Assembly: GCA_963920635.1 (NCBI GenBank)
Contig: OY987299.1
Span: 63,966,692 to 64,030,691, forward strand
Source of the DNA: Pseudeuparius sepicola
Lineage: Eukaryota; Arthropoda; Insecta; Coleoptera; Anthribidae
Direction: 5' to 3'
DNA length: 64,000 nt
Shown: positions 1 through 9,839 of the stretch, piece by piece
How the letters are laid out: the number at the start of each line of letters is the position of its first letter
Numbering within the stretch: the stretch's first letter is position 1
Position numbers and translations under genes: made by a program
Notes under the pieces: model-generated
Databases searched by the model: none
What the model was told of the DNA's origin: nothing
What the model saw: only the letters and a program-made list of their open reading frames with translations

Positions 1-301
1 TAAAAAAAATTTCATAGCCTCAAGAGAGCCGAAGACCTTGTGTAATTTGCTGAAACTAACTGACTACGTGGATGGATAAAGCTTCTCAGTGCCATCAATT
101 TTCAATATAAAAGTTTTCCTCTGTCTCTTAAAATAAACATTCCACGGCTAGTAATAGTTTTGCTCAATTTGAGGTTTTTTTAATATTGCGCGACAAGTTG
201 GCCATGGATGCCGATTTCTTTTGCAGCACCACTTAGCTGTCAAAAATTGCAACATTTTTGTTTCTCACGCTTTTTTTGTAAGGCGTAAAATAAGCGAGAA
301 A
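1..301. other. unassigned AT-rich sequence
   Basis: No coding region or repeat boundary can be supported. A phrase near the start (tagcctc...gcgaag) resembles 1023-1045 (tagcctcttgataggcgaag), so both may belong to one dispersed retroelement. Confidence 0.3.
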
Positions 302-938
302 ATGGCGGTGGTAGACCTAAAAAAATCATCCTGTATATGACGAAGAAAAAATTGATGAAATAAATTATTTTACGCTCGATAAACTTCTGAAGAAACATAA
401 TTTGGAATATGGCCTCCATTATAAGAGGTATATTCTCATCATATTAACCGATGAATATTACCTTTTAGAGCAGTCCTATCCTACCAAGGACTTAACTTTA
501 AATTATAAGAATGTAATGAAATCTATTGACGATTTTATATGTGAGGCTGTATATCTTGCAAGATATAAAAACTTGAGAGATTTTACAAAGACACTAAATG
601 ACATGAAGTTAACCTATAAATTTCAATCTAACGAAAACAAACGACATATGCACCTTCTAAAATGGTTGCAAGAAATTATAAACAAATATGGAAACGATTC
701 AGAATCACTTTTAGGATGGGAATTTGGACCCTGCTGTGGAAATTGGCCATCTGCGGAAGTGGACGACTACAAAGAGACAATTTCGTTATTAATTGCCTTG
801 CAGATAATACTTTTGTTTAAAGTAAAAGTACTTTTAACCTACTGCATTTGTTTTATTAAACTTGGTTACTTAAACGAGATGTGTATATTTCCTGTCTGTG
901 GGCGCTGTGTATATCTCCTGTCTGTAGGCGCTACTTAA
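302..938 (+). pseudogene. diverged paralogue of the 241-aa virus-like protein at 8910-9635
   Basis: Function unknown. The reading frame aligns by eye with the C-terminal half of the protein at 8910-9635. Shared blocks are an 'LAR' segment, 'LLKWL' against 'VLKWL', and a 'GWEFGPCCGNWPS' block against 'GWQCGPDSAEWPS', followed by a 'DY' acidic helix. The long frame has no ATG near its start and opens only after a one-base shift from an ATG at 302, so the N-terminal part is broken. About 45 trailing residues look like read-through into unrelated DNA. Together with the PolB fragment at 3190-3285 it suggests a second, older virus-like element left of the one at 3286-23244. Confidence 0.55.
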
Positions 939-1009
939 TACAATATGTAAAGTTTGATCCATTAATTTTACTCTATCTTTGAATCGTATTTCATCCAAAA
1001 TTTTGTGAT

Positions 1010-1484
1010 GATAATTTAATTTTCTAGCCTCTTGATAGGCGAAGGTCTATGCAACCATAATGCTTACTTGATTTCTACTTTCATCAAATCTGACATGTTT
1101 CATGATCTGAGATCGCTCTCTTAACTAAAGTTCAAATTATGGTGACCACGTCGGGATATTAAGCATACGCCTGAATTTATTCTGACTTCTATAGCTTTCA
1201 AATGTATCATATTTCCTCTTGACTAAATTTGTTTGTATAGCTAAGGCGGCCAGATGAATGCGAGCGTATAGGAAGTTTACATTTGACAGTGGTCGGGACG
1301 CCGAGGTCCGGCTAACTCAAGTAAACCTTAATTAATTTTAATGTTAATTGCTCGGGGTTTGGATACTATATAAACATTGGATACTATATAAACTTGCTCC
1401 ATGTCGACATTCAAACCTTAACAACTCTAATAGGAGTTTTAATTTAAATAAAGTTTAAAACGCTTTCCTTTAGCACATAGGACG
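1010..1484 (+). repeat. possible LTR-retrotransposon remnant
   Basis: This stretch without a gene has two closely spaced TATATAAAC boxes (about 1366-1392, inside a directly repeated ggatactatataaac) and a downstream AATAAA (about 1447). That layout resembles promoter and poly(A) signal within an LTR. No PBS, paired LTR or gag/pol could be found, so the call is weak. Confidence 0.25.
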
Positions 1485-1486
1485 TA

Positions 1487-2968
1487 AATAAACTCCTGGA
1501 CAAAATTAACGCAACATCATAAATGTGCCACTTATTTGATGCTATTTTTTTCTGAATTTATGATCCGATTTGAATGATTTTTTTTGCATTGTAGGTTGGT
1601 TCCTTGACAATGTCATAGTTTTCGCAGTTTATGATAAAAAGTTCATTTTCGATTTATACCGGGTGTAACAAAAATGTTATGTTTTTTTCCGAAAATTCGT
1701 ATCACCCTGTGGAGTATACTAGCAACCGAAACATATAGCAGTTGACATTAGACGGTAGGTCCATCTTTCTTCAACATTTTCTTTTTTGGTTTACTTCATT
1801 ATCTCTGTTATTAAATAGATACACTGTTGTATATCGTAACATATTTTTATAGATTTAATTATTCCACACAGTCATTGTTGAATGTTTTCAAGTAGGCTAT
1901 GGAACTTTTCTGACATTTCAAGCTATGTGTCAACAGATGTTGGGTTTTAAAGTTACAAAGGTCAAATAAAATTCGCCATACCGATAAAAACTGTTCAGAA
2001 ACTGCTTATTAAACGTTCGTTTCATATGCCCAGTTGCCCGACTATTCTGTCGTTTAAACCAGCCTCATTTAAACGTCTTCTGATTGTTCGAGACGATATT
2101 GTATGATGGCGAGCAGTTCTAAGCTAACTTTTTAGCCTAGTACTAGTGATATTCCTGTTTCTTAGAGCAGTTTGCCTAATAAAACGCTCATCCCTTGGAT
2201 CGGTACATCGGTTTCGCCCTTGGCCCGACCTTCGAGAGTAAGATCCTGTCTCGTTAAATCGTTCAACCATACGACTTATAGTCGAACGAGGTCTTCCTAT
2301 CACATTAGCAACATGACACATCGAATAGCCTTCATCCACCAAAGTTAAAGCTCTTACTGCTCCTGCCGATAAATTTTTTGGTCGATTCATTTTTCAATTT
2401 TAAAATACTCGTCGGGCAACTGGGCATATGAAACGAACGTTTAATAAGCAGTTTCCGAACAGTTTTTATCGGTATGGCGAATTTTATTTGACCTTTGTAA
2501 CTTTAAAACACAACATCTGTTGACACATCGCTTGAAATGTCAGAAAAGTTCCATAGCCTACTTGAAAACATTCAACAATGACTGTGTTGAATAATAAAGT
2601 ATATAAAAACATGTTACGCTATAAAACAGTGTATCTCCTTTAATAACAGAGATAATGAAGTAAACTAAAAAAGAAAATGTTGAAGAAAGATGGACCTACC
2701 GTCTAATGTCAACTGCTATATGTTTCGGTTGCTAGTATACTCCAGAGATTGATACGAATTTTCGGAAAAAAACAACATTTTTATTACACTCGGTATAAAA
2801 CGAAAATGAACTTTTTATCATAAACGGCGAAAACTATGACATTGTCAAGGAACCAACCTACAATGCAAAAAAAAATCATTCAAATCGGATCATAAATTCA
2901 GAAAAAAAAATAGCATCAAATAAGTGGCAAATTTATGATGTTGCGTTAATTTTGTCCAGGAGTTTATT
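1487..2968. mobile_element. Tc1/mariner-type element with ~556-bp inverted repeats
   Basis: The left arm (1487-2042) and right arm (2411-2968) are near-perfect inverted copies starting AATAAACTCCTGGACAAAAT. TA dinucleotides at 1485-1486 and 2969-2970 fit the TA target duplication of the family. The 368-bp core holds only the N-terminal part of a transposase, so this is a deleted, foldback-like non-autonomous copy. It separates the gene remnant at 302-938 from the PolB remnant at 3190. Confidence 0.85.
2124..2390 (-). pseudogene. N-terminal fragment of Tc1-like transposase
   Basis: An 88-residue open frame fills the core between the two arms. It begins MNRPKNLSAG and has a helix-turn-helix pattern (GYSMCHVANVIGRPRSTIS, about residues 21-39) followed by a basic second segment, as in the paired-like DNA-binding half of Tc1 transposases. 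The DDE catalytic part is missing, so it cannot be an active transposase. Confidence 0.75.
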
Positions 2969-3189
2969 TAGGCTAGCATAATTTAAATTTACACTGAACT
3001 TAAAACGTTCGCTGCGGTCACTGGATGTGTGATTCAAAAAAGTACCGCGATTGAATGGAGCTCTCTCACTGATATGTTATTCATACCACATTTAAACAGA
3101 AATTAGTACGTTGCTTTAATTCATCGCTATCGAATTACGTAATGCTACGGAAAGTATAAGCTACCTAAATGTACGTGTTTATGAATCAT
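2969..3189. other. unassigned spacer
   Basis: Short AT-rich stretch between the mariner element and the PolB remnant. I see no feature in it. Confidence 0.3.
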
Positions 3190-3285
3190 TCTCAGACAGA
3201 TCAACTTCTTTATACGGATGCGGATAGCTTCGGAAAGGACGTGTACGATGAAATCATAAAGCGGGACTTGCATCGCTTTGACGCC
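3190..3285 (+). pseudogene. protein-primed DNA polymerase B fragment (motif C region), cut by element insertion
   Basis: Read from 3202, the frame contains LLYTDADSFG and then a KRDLHRFDA tail. This matches motif C of Polinton-type family B polymerases, where YxDTDS holds catalytic aspartates; here the middle residue is Ala instead of Thr. The reading ends inside the 6-bp target duplication GACGCC, where the virus-like element 3286-23244 begins. No PolB reading continues after the right-hand duplication at 23250. The fragment therefore belongs to a different, earlier element that served as target. Confidence 0.7.
3280..3285. repeat. left 6-bp target-site duplication GACGCC
   Basis: GACGCC directly precedes the AGTAGTAAG terminus. 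The same six bases follow the right terminus at 23245-23250. A 6-bp duplication is the hallmark of Polinton/Maverick integration. Confidence 0.85.
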
Positions 3286-4090
3286 AGTAGTAAGTAAGAC
3301 ACTTCAGTACACTTTGAACTTTGACCTACTTTCCGTGACCTTTATCTAGGTCAAGGTCATTGAGATCTAGGTCAAGGTCATTGAGATCTAGGGCAAGGTC
3401 GTTGACCTAGGTCAAGGTCATTGACCCCGCCCCCTTGACCTAGGAACCTTGACCTATAGTTGACCTAGGTCATGAACCTCGCCCTCTTGAGGTCATGAAC
3501 CTTGACCTAGGGACCTTGACCTAGGGCCTTGACTTAGGTCATGAACTTGGCCTAGGTCATGGTCTAGGGAACTTGACCTAGGTCATGAACTTGGCCCCCC
3601 AGCCCCTAGGCCCCCTTGGTTCCGCCCCCGGCCCCAGAAAATTACTATTAAAAATGCCCCCCGCCCAGGGTTCCGCCTCCGGCCCCAAAAAATTACTATT
3701 AAAAAAGCCCCCCGCCCAGGGTTCCGCCCCCCGCCCCAGAAAATTGATATTAAAAAAATTACCAGGATTCGGAGCTAACATTCCAAAGCCAACATGTAAA
3801 ATTCAATGCAGTGGGGCTATACGATCTGTTGCTGGCCCGCAGGCCCCGTAACGTGTCTTAGGTCCAGAGGCTGAAGTTCATTGCCGGTGACGCCATTCTA
3901 GAAACTTACACAACATTTTTCTTGGAAATTTCTAGAAACTTCTACTGATTTAATACTTTTAAACAGGTACAAGAAATTGGTAAATTTAATGTAAACAAAT
4001 TGGAGTAATTTTCTAGAAATTTCTACAATTTAATATATTTTAACAGGTACAAGAAAAGTGTTGGCAAATTTAATGTAAACAAATTGATGT
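3286..4090. repeat. left terminal inverted repeat of the virus-like element (805 bp)
   Basis: Pairs with 15397-15501 plus 22556-23244. From outside in it holds an array of GACCTAGGTCAAGGTC-type repeats (about 3320-3600), three ~60-bp GC-rich repeats with 'ggttccgcccccggccccag' (about 3595-3760), and a TTCTAGAAA-rich inner part. Open frames here (3578-3851) come from the repeat and also appear mirrored at 22760-22960; they are not genes. Confidence 0.9.
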
Positions 4091-4182
4091 AAGAAAGAAA
4101 ACAAATTTATTGTTTTGCATAGGTTTATTTATTATTATTTTTACACATATTTAAATATTCTTTGTATTTGCAAGAACAATAT

Positions 4183-4467
4183 TTAGATATGTTGAACATT
4201 CTTGAATGCGTTTTTGAAATCTATGACGATCAAGCGCATGTTGCATCCATGGTCCTTTCCTATCCCATTGTGAAATTTCTCGACTACAGTTTCTGCGAAG
4301 CGCACACGTTTCATTTTTTTGTTATTTTCCTTTTCCAAACTGAGGGTCTGCAGCTGAAGTCTTAATTCATACAAATTTATTTGTTCCTTTAAACGTTGTA
4401 ACTCGCACAAGTAATTGTTTAATTTTTCTTTATAACATTCAACTGCACTAGATGGTTTCATTCTCAT
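4183..4467 (-). CDS. small coiled-coil protein of the virus-like element, function unknown
   Basis: A 94-aa frame starting MRMKPSSAVE. Residues ~12-55 form a Leu/Glu/Lys-rich heptad-like stretch (YKEKLNNYLCELQRLKEQI...), likely a coiled coil, followed by a basic segment. The ATG overlaps the end of the upstream minus-strand gene (4448-4783) by 20 bases, as in compact viral gene pairs. I do not recognise the family. Its end, near the left TIR, marks the left limit of the coding part. Confidence 0.5.
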   Translation of the reverse strand: MRMKPSSAVECYKEKLNNYLCELQRLKEQINLYELRLQLQTLSLEKENNKKMKRVRFAETVVEKFHNGIGKDHGCNMRLIVIDFKNAFKNVQHI

Positions 4468-4783
4468 AAATAAACTCCACTTTCACTGTTTCTCCAAAAT
4501 GCTCCGTCACCTTTATATAAATCTGACCGGCTTCAACGCCCTGCTGTATATGTTGCAAAAACCCGTCGGTGAAAAGAATATCAAACCTTGCAGGTAAAGT
4601 TACCTTGTTCTCCAGCTCAATGAGTATTCTTGAACCGAACTTGGTACCTTGCCTCCAGATATTTATCACTTTAAGAGGTTGATTTAGCGGCAAATCAACA
4701 CACCTTGCAAAGGTTTTTATCTTAGAACACTTGTTTAAATATTCAACAGATTCCATCTTGTTGCTAGGTGATGTCAGTAACAA
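4448..4783 (-). CDS. small conserved protein of insect Polinton-type elements, function unknown
   Basis: 111 residues in the open frame; the Met at residue 11 (MESVEYLNKC) matches the start of the second copy at 8220 and is probably the true start. A central block (FGSRILIELENKVTLPARF, about residues 50-68) with alternating hydrophobics looks like a beta-rich small domain. From memory, similar blocks occur in small proteins associated with insect Polintons; a nucleic-acid-binding role would be a guess. A decayed paralogue lies inverted at 8220-8484, so the gene was duplicated within the element. Confidence 0.55.
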   Translation of the reverse strand: MLLTSPSNKMESVEYLNKCSKIKTFARCVDLPLNQPLKVINIWRQGTKFGSRILIELENKVTLPARFDILFTDGFLQHIQQGVEAGQIYIKVTEHFGETVKVEFIYENETI

Positions 4784-5690
4784 TTAAATTTTTAGATTTT
4801 CGTCTCAATTTATATGACTTTGCTCCTACGTCATTTTTGCTGACAGATTTTTCTAGAAAATTCAAGCGGTTGAATATTGTAATGTCAGCATTTTCCTGGG
4901 AAATATGTGGCTGATGTCAGCATTTTCATTTCTGGGAAATACGGTATAATTTTCAAAATCACGTTCCGGCAGGGTCAGCATTTTCCTGAGAAATACGGTA
5001 TAATTTTCAAAAGCACGTTCCGGGAAAAAACCCTGATGATTTAACATCCGGTCATTTACACCGAAAATTCTAAAAAAGTGTTGCAATCATGTTCTCACTG
5101 AAAAAAGATCGCAATTCTAATTATTTGTAATTATTTAACTCGAAGTCGTCGATCGTATTCAAAAGTCATGTGTTATTTTTGCTCTCGGCTTTGATGCCCG
5201 CAGAAAGTACTTTTATTTTAGTGTAAATATTATTGGAATGAATGAGAAAAGCATGCATTTATTAATTGCCTTTAGCCGCGGTCAAAAGTTTTTCTGAATG
5301 TAGGTAGCATTTCGGGTTTCAGCAGAAAATGTGTTTACATATTTGAACATCCTTCCCGACGGGAAAGTTCAGCTGTAAATATTATTGGAGTGTTTGACAT
5401 CACTTTGTTATAATTATTTTATAATTGAATCTGATTTCGATGCGTATTCACGCCAAAGTCATACGAGTTATTTTTCTTGCTCTCTGCTTTGATATCCACC
5501 TGCAGAAAGTATTTTTTATTTTGTAAATATTATTGGAATGAACACGAAACATGTATTTATTATTTTTCCTTAGCCGATGGCTGTTAAAAGTTCTTCTGAA
5601 TGGAGGTAGCATTTCGGATTTCAGCAGAAAATTTGTATACATATTTGAACATGACCTCTATGGGAAAGTTTAGCATAATGAGTATGTGGG
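4784..5690. repeat. non-coding region with two ~260-bp diverged direct repeats; inverted copy at 7730-8219
   Basis: The blocks around 5140-5400 and 5430-5680 share several phrases ('gtcaaaagt' or 'gttaaaagt', 'ggtagcatttcgg', 'aatattattggaatgaa'). The 7730-8219 stretch contains the same phrases in reverse complement, as does the area 4800-4900. Short open frames here are not supported as genes. Confidence 0.6.
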
Positions 5691-5779
5691 TAGAAGGTTT
5701 TGGCATATAGGTTTATGAAACTGTTTTTTTTTATAAGAGTAGCCGCAAGCAGTCGTTAAAAGTTTTTGTAAAAATAATA

Positions 5780-6840
5780 ATAATCCTCACACTCACAATA
5801 CTCTAAACTAAGAGTACCCCAGAAGCAACCAAATGCTTGTGCCGGGGAGGGGTGGCAATTACTATTATTTTGTCTTCGTTGCTAGTTGAGGCTAGGGCCG
5901 ACTTTTACCGATGGAGCTAGGATCGCATTCGCTCAAGTAATATGGAAAACCTTAGAAAACCATAGTAATTGCAGTGAGTGTAGGACAATTAGTAAATCAC
6001 ACAGATAAAGCTACTAAAGAGCAATGAATCTACATTTTGTCCAGCGCTCTTGATCATAAGCGGTGCTTTTCTATAAAGACATAAATACACATGTGCTTCA
6101 CCATCGAACCAAGATCGACGACAGAAAAACATGCAGTCCAAAATAATTATACCAAATTTTCCAGTCTATTTTTTGTTGTTTGTGTTATACAGGGTGTAAC
6201 TAAACGGTTGGTCAAAAATGAAACCATGTATTCTTGGAGTCAAAATAACACTTCACATATTTTTCTCATACGGTCCATAACTTTTTTATACAGAACGTGG
6301 AAGTTTAGAGAAAAATACTCATATTTCTTAGTATCTCTAGAAGTATACGAGATATTTTCTTCAAACTTGGCGTGGCACACGTTCGGATGAGCCGTCAAAC
6401 TTAAGGTTGATATGAAGCTTCTGAGGCCCCCAGTTGCGGAGATACTGGTTGTTATTAAAATTAATTAGTTCCGAAAAATGAATAACCCGTATAATCCCAT
6501 TTTTTACATTTGTTTTGAGTGGTAACTTCAATGGTTAACAAAAAGTATCTCTTAGTATTTTTTCATATTCGCAACCGTTTCTTAATTCTGAGAATATTAC
6601 AAAATAGCAGAATAGATGTCATATCTCCTTAGTCAGCAGTTTTTACATTCATATTTCCTATAATTTTCTAGAAAGTAAAAAGAAATATTCTTGTATTAAC
6701 CGTGGAATAAGCTTTTTATAAATCTTAAAGGGAACCTCTAATTAAAAATAGCTTAGTAAAGACTTTTTCGAGAGATCATTTTTTCACTCTAATTTTTAAT
6801 GTTTTGGGTAGGAATAATAGAAAAACAATTTTTTTTACAA
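5780..6840. repeat. dispersed repeat fragments and a mariner-like terminus
   Basis: 5790-5960 (agagtaccccagaagcaac ... gcattcgctcaagtaat) recurs in part at 18160-18210 and 51390-51490, so it is a dispersed repeat. At 6188 a CAGGGTGTAAC end follows TA, like the termini of several other elements here, but no matching right end was found before 7700. No gene seen. Confidence 0.4.
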
Positions 6841-6907
6841 TTTATTAATATTTATATAAGTAGTAATAATTTCCTTTAATATATAATAATAGATAATATC
6901 TCCTCAT

Positions 6908-7625
6908 CTACGGTTCATTTTCATCTGAATCTACAACAATCAATTCTTCTGAATCTATAGCAATAACTTCATGTTCTGGATCTGTAACAATTCCTTCATC
7001 TTCCTCAAACACATCTGTAACAAGAAAAAATAATAATTATATATCCCTCTATTTCCCATTTGTTTATCTATGCATCTATTTGTCTAACTAGCACTTCTAT
7101 GAATAAGAAAATATCAAAAATGTCATAAATGTTTTAAATATTATTTTCCTGTAGCAAACATGAAAAAATGTATAACTACCTATTTAGCTATCACTTCTAT
7201 GATAATAAGAAGAATGAAAAAAAACAAGAATTTAACAATTTAGGTTATAAAATATTTTTTAAAAAACTTACCATTGTGTTCAATAAACATGCAGAACCAA
7301 TAAAGATTAATTTTCACTTTTAGGGTAAACTGACGTCCTAAGATGTTCCCCTGATATATTAATGAAAAATCATCTGGTGCTTGTGAATTATCAAGAGGGA
7401 ATATTATCATTGTCGGCCAACACTGTAACAATAAATTAAATAATAAATATTGTATGAGTTTTCACTCTTTGTACTTACACATTGTGGTGGCGGCAAACGG
7501 TCTCGCACTATTTTGTTTGCAATTTCAAGAATTTCCAAACGCATTATTTCAAAAAAAGCCATTTTTGTCTTGATGTAAGAATGAGAGTTAGCACTGGACT
7601 GTCTGGTCAACGGTGAAGTTTTCAT
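6908..7625 (-). CDS. novel three-exon gene inside the virus-like element, 134 aa, function unknown
   Basis: Exon 1 is 7479-7625, exon 2 7272-7422 and exon 3 6908-7014. Introns have GTAAGT donors and pyrimidine-rich TTACAG acceptors. The phases join without a break (147 + 151 + 107 = 405 bases, 134 codons plus TAG). A TATAAAA (7691-7697, minus strand) lies 66 bases before the ATG, and an AATAAA (6841-6846) lies after the stop. The product has a helical N-terminal half (MAFFEIMRLEILEIANKIV), a hydrophobic middle and a very acidic C-terminal tail (exon 3, about a third Asp/Glu). I do not recognise the family. It could belong to the element or to a nested TE. The agreement of splice sites, phases and flanking signals is why I believe it. 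Confidence 0.6.
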
Positions 7626-7729
7626 ATTTAAAAACGTTTTTTTGCTGATCTCAGGAGAATAAAATATACAATTTCATCTATAAGCCACTGTTTTATATCC
7701 ATACTGATATGTCGATCACCAAAAAACGT

Positions 7730-8219
7730 GTTCAAATTGTATACAAGTTTCCACTGAAATGCTACCTACATTCGTATAATTTTTACTACCATCAGCTACT
7801 CTAAAGAGAATTAATAAATAGAAACGTTTCTTGTTCAATAATATTTACAAATAAAAGTGCTTTCTTTCAGCGGGCTGGCATCAAAGCATCCGAGGCAACA
7901 GAACACGTACGTGATCGGGATCAATAATACAAAGAGTTAAAATTTGAGATCTTTTCGGTGCGACTATTAATATCAGTTACAACATTTCTAAATGTTCTAG
8001 AATTTTCGAAATACATAGTAATAACAAGGACATTTTTTTGCTTGTCGGAACATGTTTGTGAGAGAACAAAAATTCTTGATTTCCTACAAATGAAAGTGCT
8101 GACATTGCAATATTCAACCGCTTGAATTTTCTTTCAGAAAAAATGACGTATGTGTAAATTTCTATGTAAATGTCACAGATCTCAGAATTTTTTTATTGTG
8201 ACTGACAGCAAGCAAGAAG
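7730..8219. repeat. inverted copy of the 4800-5690 region
   Basis: Matches 4800-4900 and 5427-5690 in reverse orientation with moderate divergence, for example 'gctgacattgcaatattcaa' against 'ttgaatattgtaatgtcagc'. With the gene copy at 8220-8484 it forms the right arm of an internal inverted duplication around 5690-7730. Confidence 0.6.
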
Positions 8220-8484
8220 ATGGAACCTGTTGAATATTTAAACAAATGTTACAAGGTAAAACCTTTTGCAAGGAGTGTTTATTTGCCAACAAAAGATCTA
8301 TTTAAAGTGGAGAATATCTGGAGACAAAAATACTAATTTCGACTCAAGAATCATTGTTGAATTAGAGGAGAACAAGGTGACCCTACCTGCAAGATTTGAT
8401 ATTATTTTTACGGAAGAATTTTTACAACATATACAAAAAGAAATTGAAGCAGGTCAGATTTATCGGCAAAAATATATCAATTAA
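8220..8484 (+). pseudogene. broken inverted paralogue of the small protein at 4448-4783
   Basis: From the ATG at 8220 the frame reads MEPVEYLNKC and continues to an 'IWRQKY' stop. The rest of the match (SRIIVELEENKVTLPARFDI) is in another frame up to 8484. At least one small indel near 8325 therefore breaks it. The intact copy lies in opposite orientation at 4448-4783. Confidence 0.7.
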
Positions 8485-8507
8485 TTAAGTAGATTATTAA
8501 TATTCAT

Positions 8508-8800
8508 AGGTTCGACACATCAGACTACCCGCAAGAAAACGTATATGACATCCCTCAAGTTAACAAAAAAGTCCTATGTCTTATGAAACATGAGAGCAAC
8601 GGTCAAATTATGAATTTGTTTGAAAAATGTATGCTACAAAGGTGCAGGGGAAAGTCACCGAAAAAAAATTAAAGGTGTTACCAAAGCGGCAGTACGCAAA
8701 ATATTGTTGATTTTGTGAACTCTCTGCTAAAAACACGTATATTTGTACACAGTCGCTCTTTCAATCACGTAAACATGAGGTTAGAACCATTAAACAATCC
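8508..8800 (+). pseudogene. C-terminal remnant of protein-primed DNA polymerase B
   Basis: The reading starts at [17 protein letters not shown], continues through '[11 protein letters not shown]', then breaks into a second frame ('VQGKVTEKK'). These are C-terminal PolB segments of Polintons. The catalytic motifs A-C and the N-terminal protein-priming and exonuclease regions are absent from the element, so it cannot replicate itself. The fragment starts at the protein position (RFD) where the outside fragment at 3190-3285 stops. Confidence 0.65.
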
Positions 8801-8864
8801 AAACTAGCTCTATCTGGAAATGCGCATGCTCATAGGAGATAGTACGGTTACCCTTCCGTGGGGG

Positions 8865-8870
8865 TATAAA
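8865..8870 (+). promoter_or_regulatory. TATA box of the 241-aa gene
   Basis: TATAAA in a GGGGTATAAATTG context, 40 bases before the ATG at 8910. Confidence 0.6.
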
Positions 8871-8909
8871 TTGATGTGTCCAACTTGAATCATTCCTTTG
8901 TGAACGATC

Positions 8910-9635
8910 ATGTTACTACAAGAGCTGCAGTTCGAGTTATTCACTCGTTCGAAATATGTTTATGAACACTATTTGAAACGATCAGTTACTGAGCGTGATT
9001 TGAAAACAGTTGATTACATTCTGAAAATTATTGTGCTTCCAGAGACAATGCTCGAATTTACCGTGGATCGTAACGTGCATAACATCAAAGTTTTAAGATT
9101 ATTTGTAGAAAAACATTTACAGTGTGACAATTTTATAGAAGAGTTGACAAGTATTTTAAAACAAAAATTATTTTCCCTAATATCGATTCCTGAGCTGTTT
9201 TCTGTATTGGATGCTCATTTCCCGAAAGTCAGCAAGTACTATTGGTTCTACGTTTCCACACTCCTAACCAACTCTAGCTCCCACACCACTGAATATTTCG
9301 AGTCACATAACATAGCGAAGCATCACGTACGTACACCAGATGTGATAGAGAAAGTCTTTCTGAGAGCTGCCTATTTGGCTCGTCCTATATACGCAAGAAA
9401 TTTAGCTGCCGCTCTTCACCACTATCAAATCAAATGGGGCTTTGATCCTACTAAGAACATGAAGCATGCCGAGGTCTTGAAATGGCTGCATGAAAATATC
9501 GAGCGAGGAAGAAACCAGCATCCGGTTGGATGGCAGTGCGGACCAGATAGCGCAGAATGGCCTTCAAATAAACTGTTAGACTATGAAAATATACTTAGAG
9601 TTATGGAAAGTTTGACTGTTGAACAAAGTGTGTAA
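8910..9635 (+). CDS. 241-aa conserved protein of the virus-like element, function unknown
   Basis: An intact frame from ATG (MLLQELQFEL) to TAA with its own TATA box and a downstream AATAAA (9692-9697). The N-terminal ~110 residues are helical and Leu-rich. The C-terminal ~100 residues carry a conserved block, 'LARPIYARNLAAAL ... VLKWLHENI ... GWQCGPDSAEWPS', which recurs in the decayed paralogue at 302-938. That two separate remnants keep this block suggests it is the functional core. No catalytic motif or membrane segment is evident. Intactness stands out among many broken neighbours. Confidence 0.65.
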   Translation: MLLQELQFELFTRSKYVYEHYLKRSVTERDLKTVDYILKIIVLPETMLEFTVDRNVHNIKVLRLFVEKHLQCDNFIEELTSILKQKLFSLISIPELFSVLDAHFPKVSKYYWFYVSTLLTNSSSHTTEYFESHNIAKHHVRTPDVIEKVFLRAAYLARPIYARNLAAALHHYQIKWGFDPTKNMKHAEVLKWLHENIERGRNQHPVGWQCGPDSAEWPSNKLLDYENILRVMESLTVEQSV

Positions 9636-9839
9636 TTGAAAAAATGTATTTTTTTTTAGTTTGCAAAAATGTCATGCTATGGTTTCATTTAAATAAAACA
9701 ATTGTCTGCAAAATTATGTATTTATTGAGAAATTACACCAGTAACCATACAATAAATCTACATTTTCATTAGCACACCTATAGCTAAAATCATGATTATT
9801 ACAGTGTTGATTTTTATGAAACATATGACCAAGTTTTTC

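Noticed and set aside
3578..3851. GC-rich proline/glycine ORFs in the left TIR (and 22760-22960 in the right)
   Set aside because: They arise from three 60-bp tandem repeats and exist on both strands and in both TIRs.
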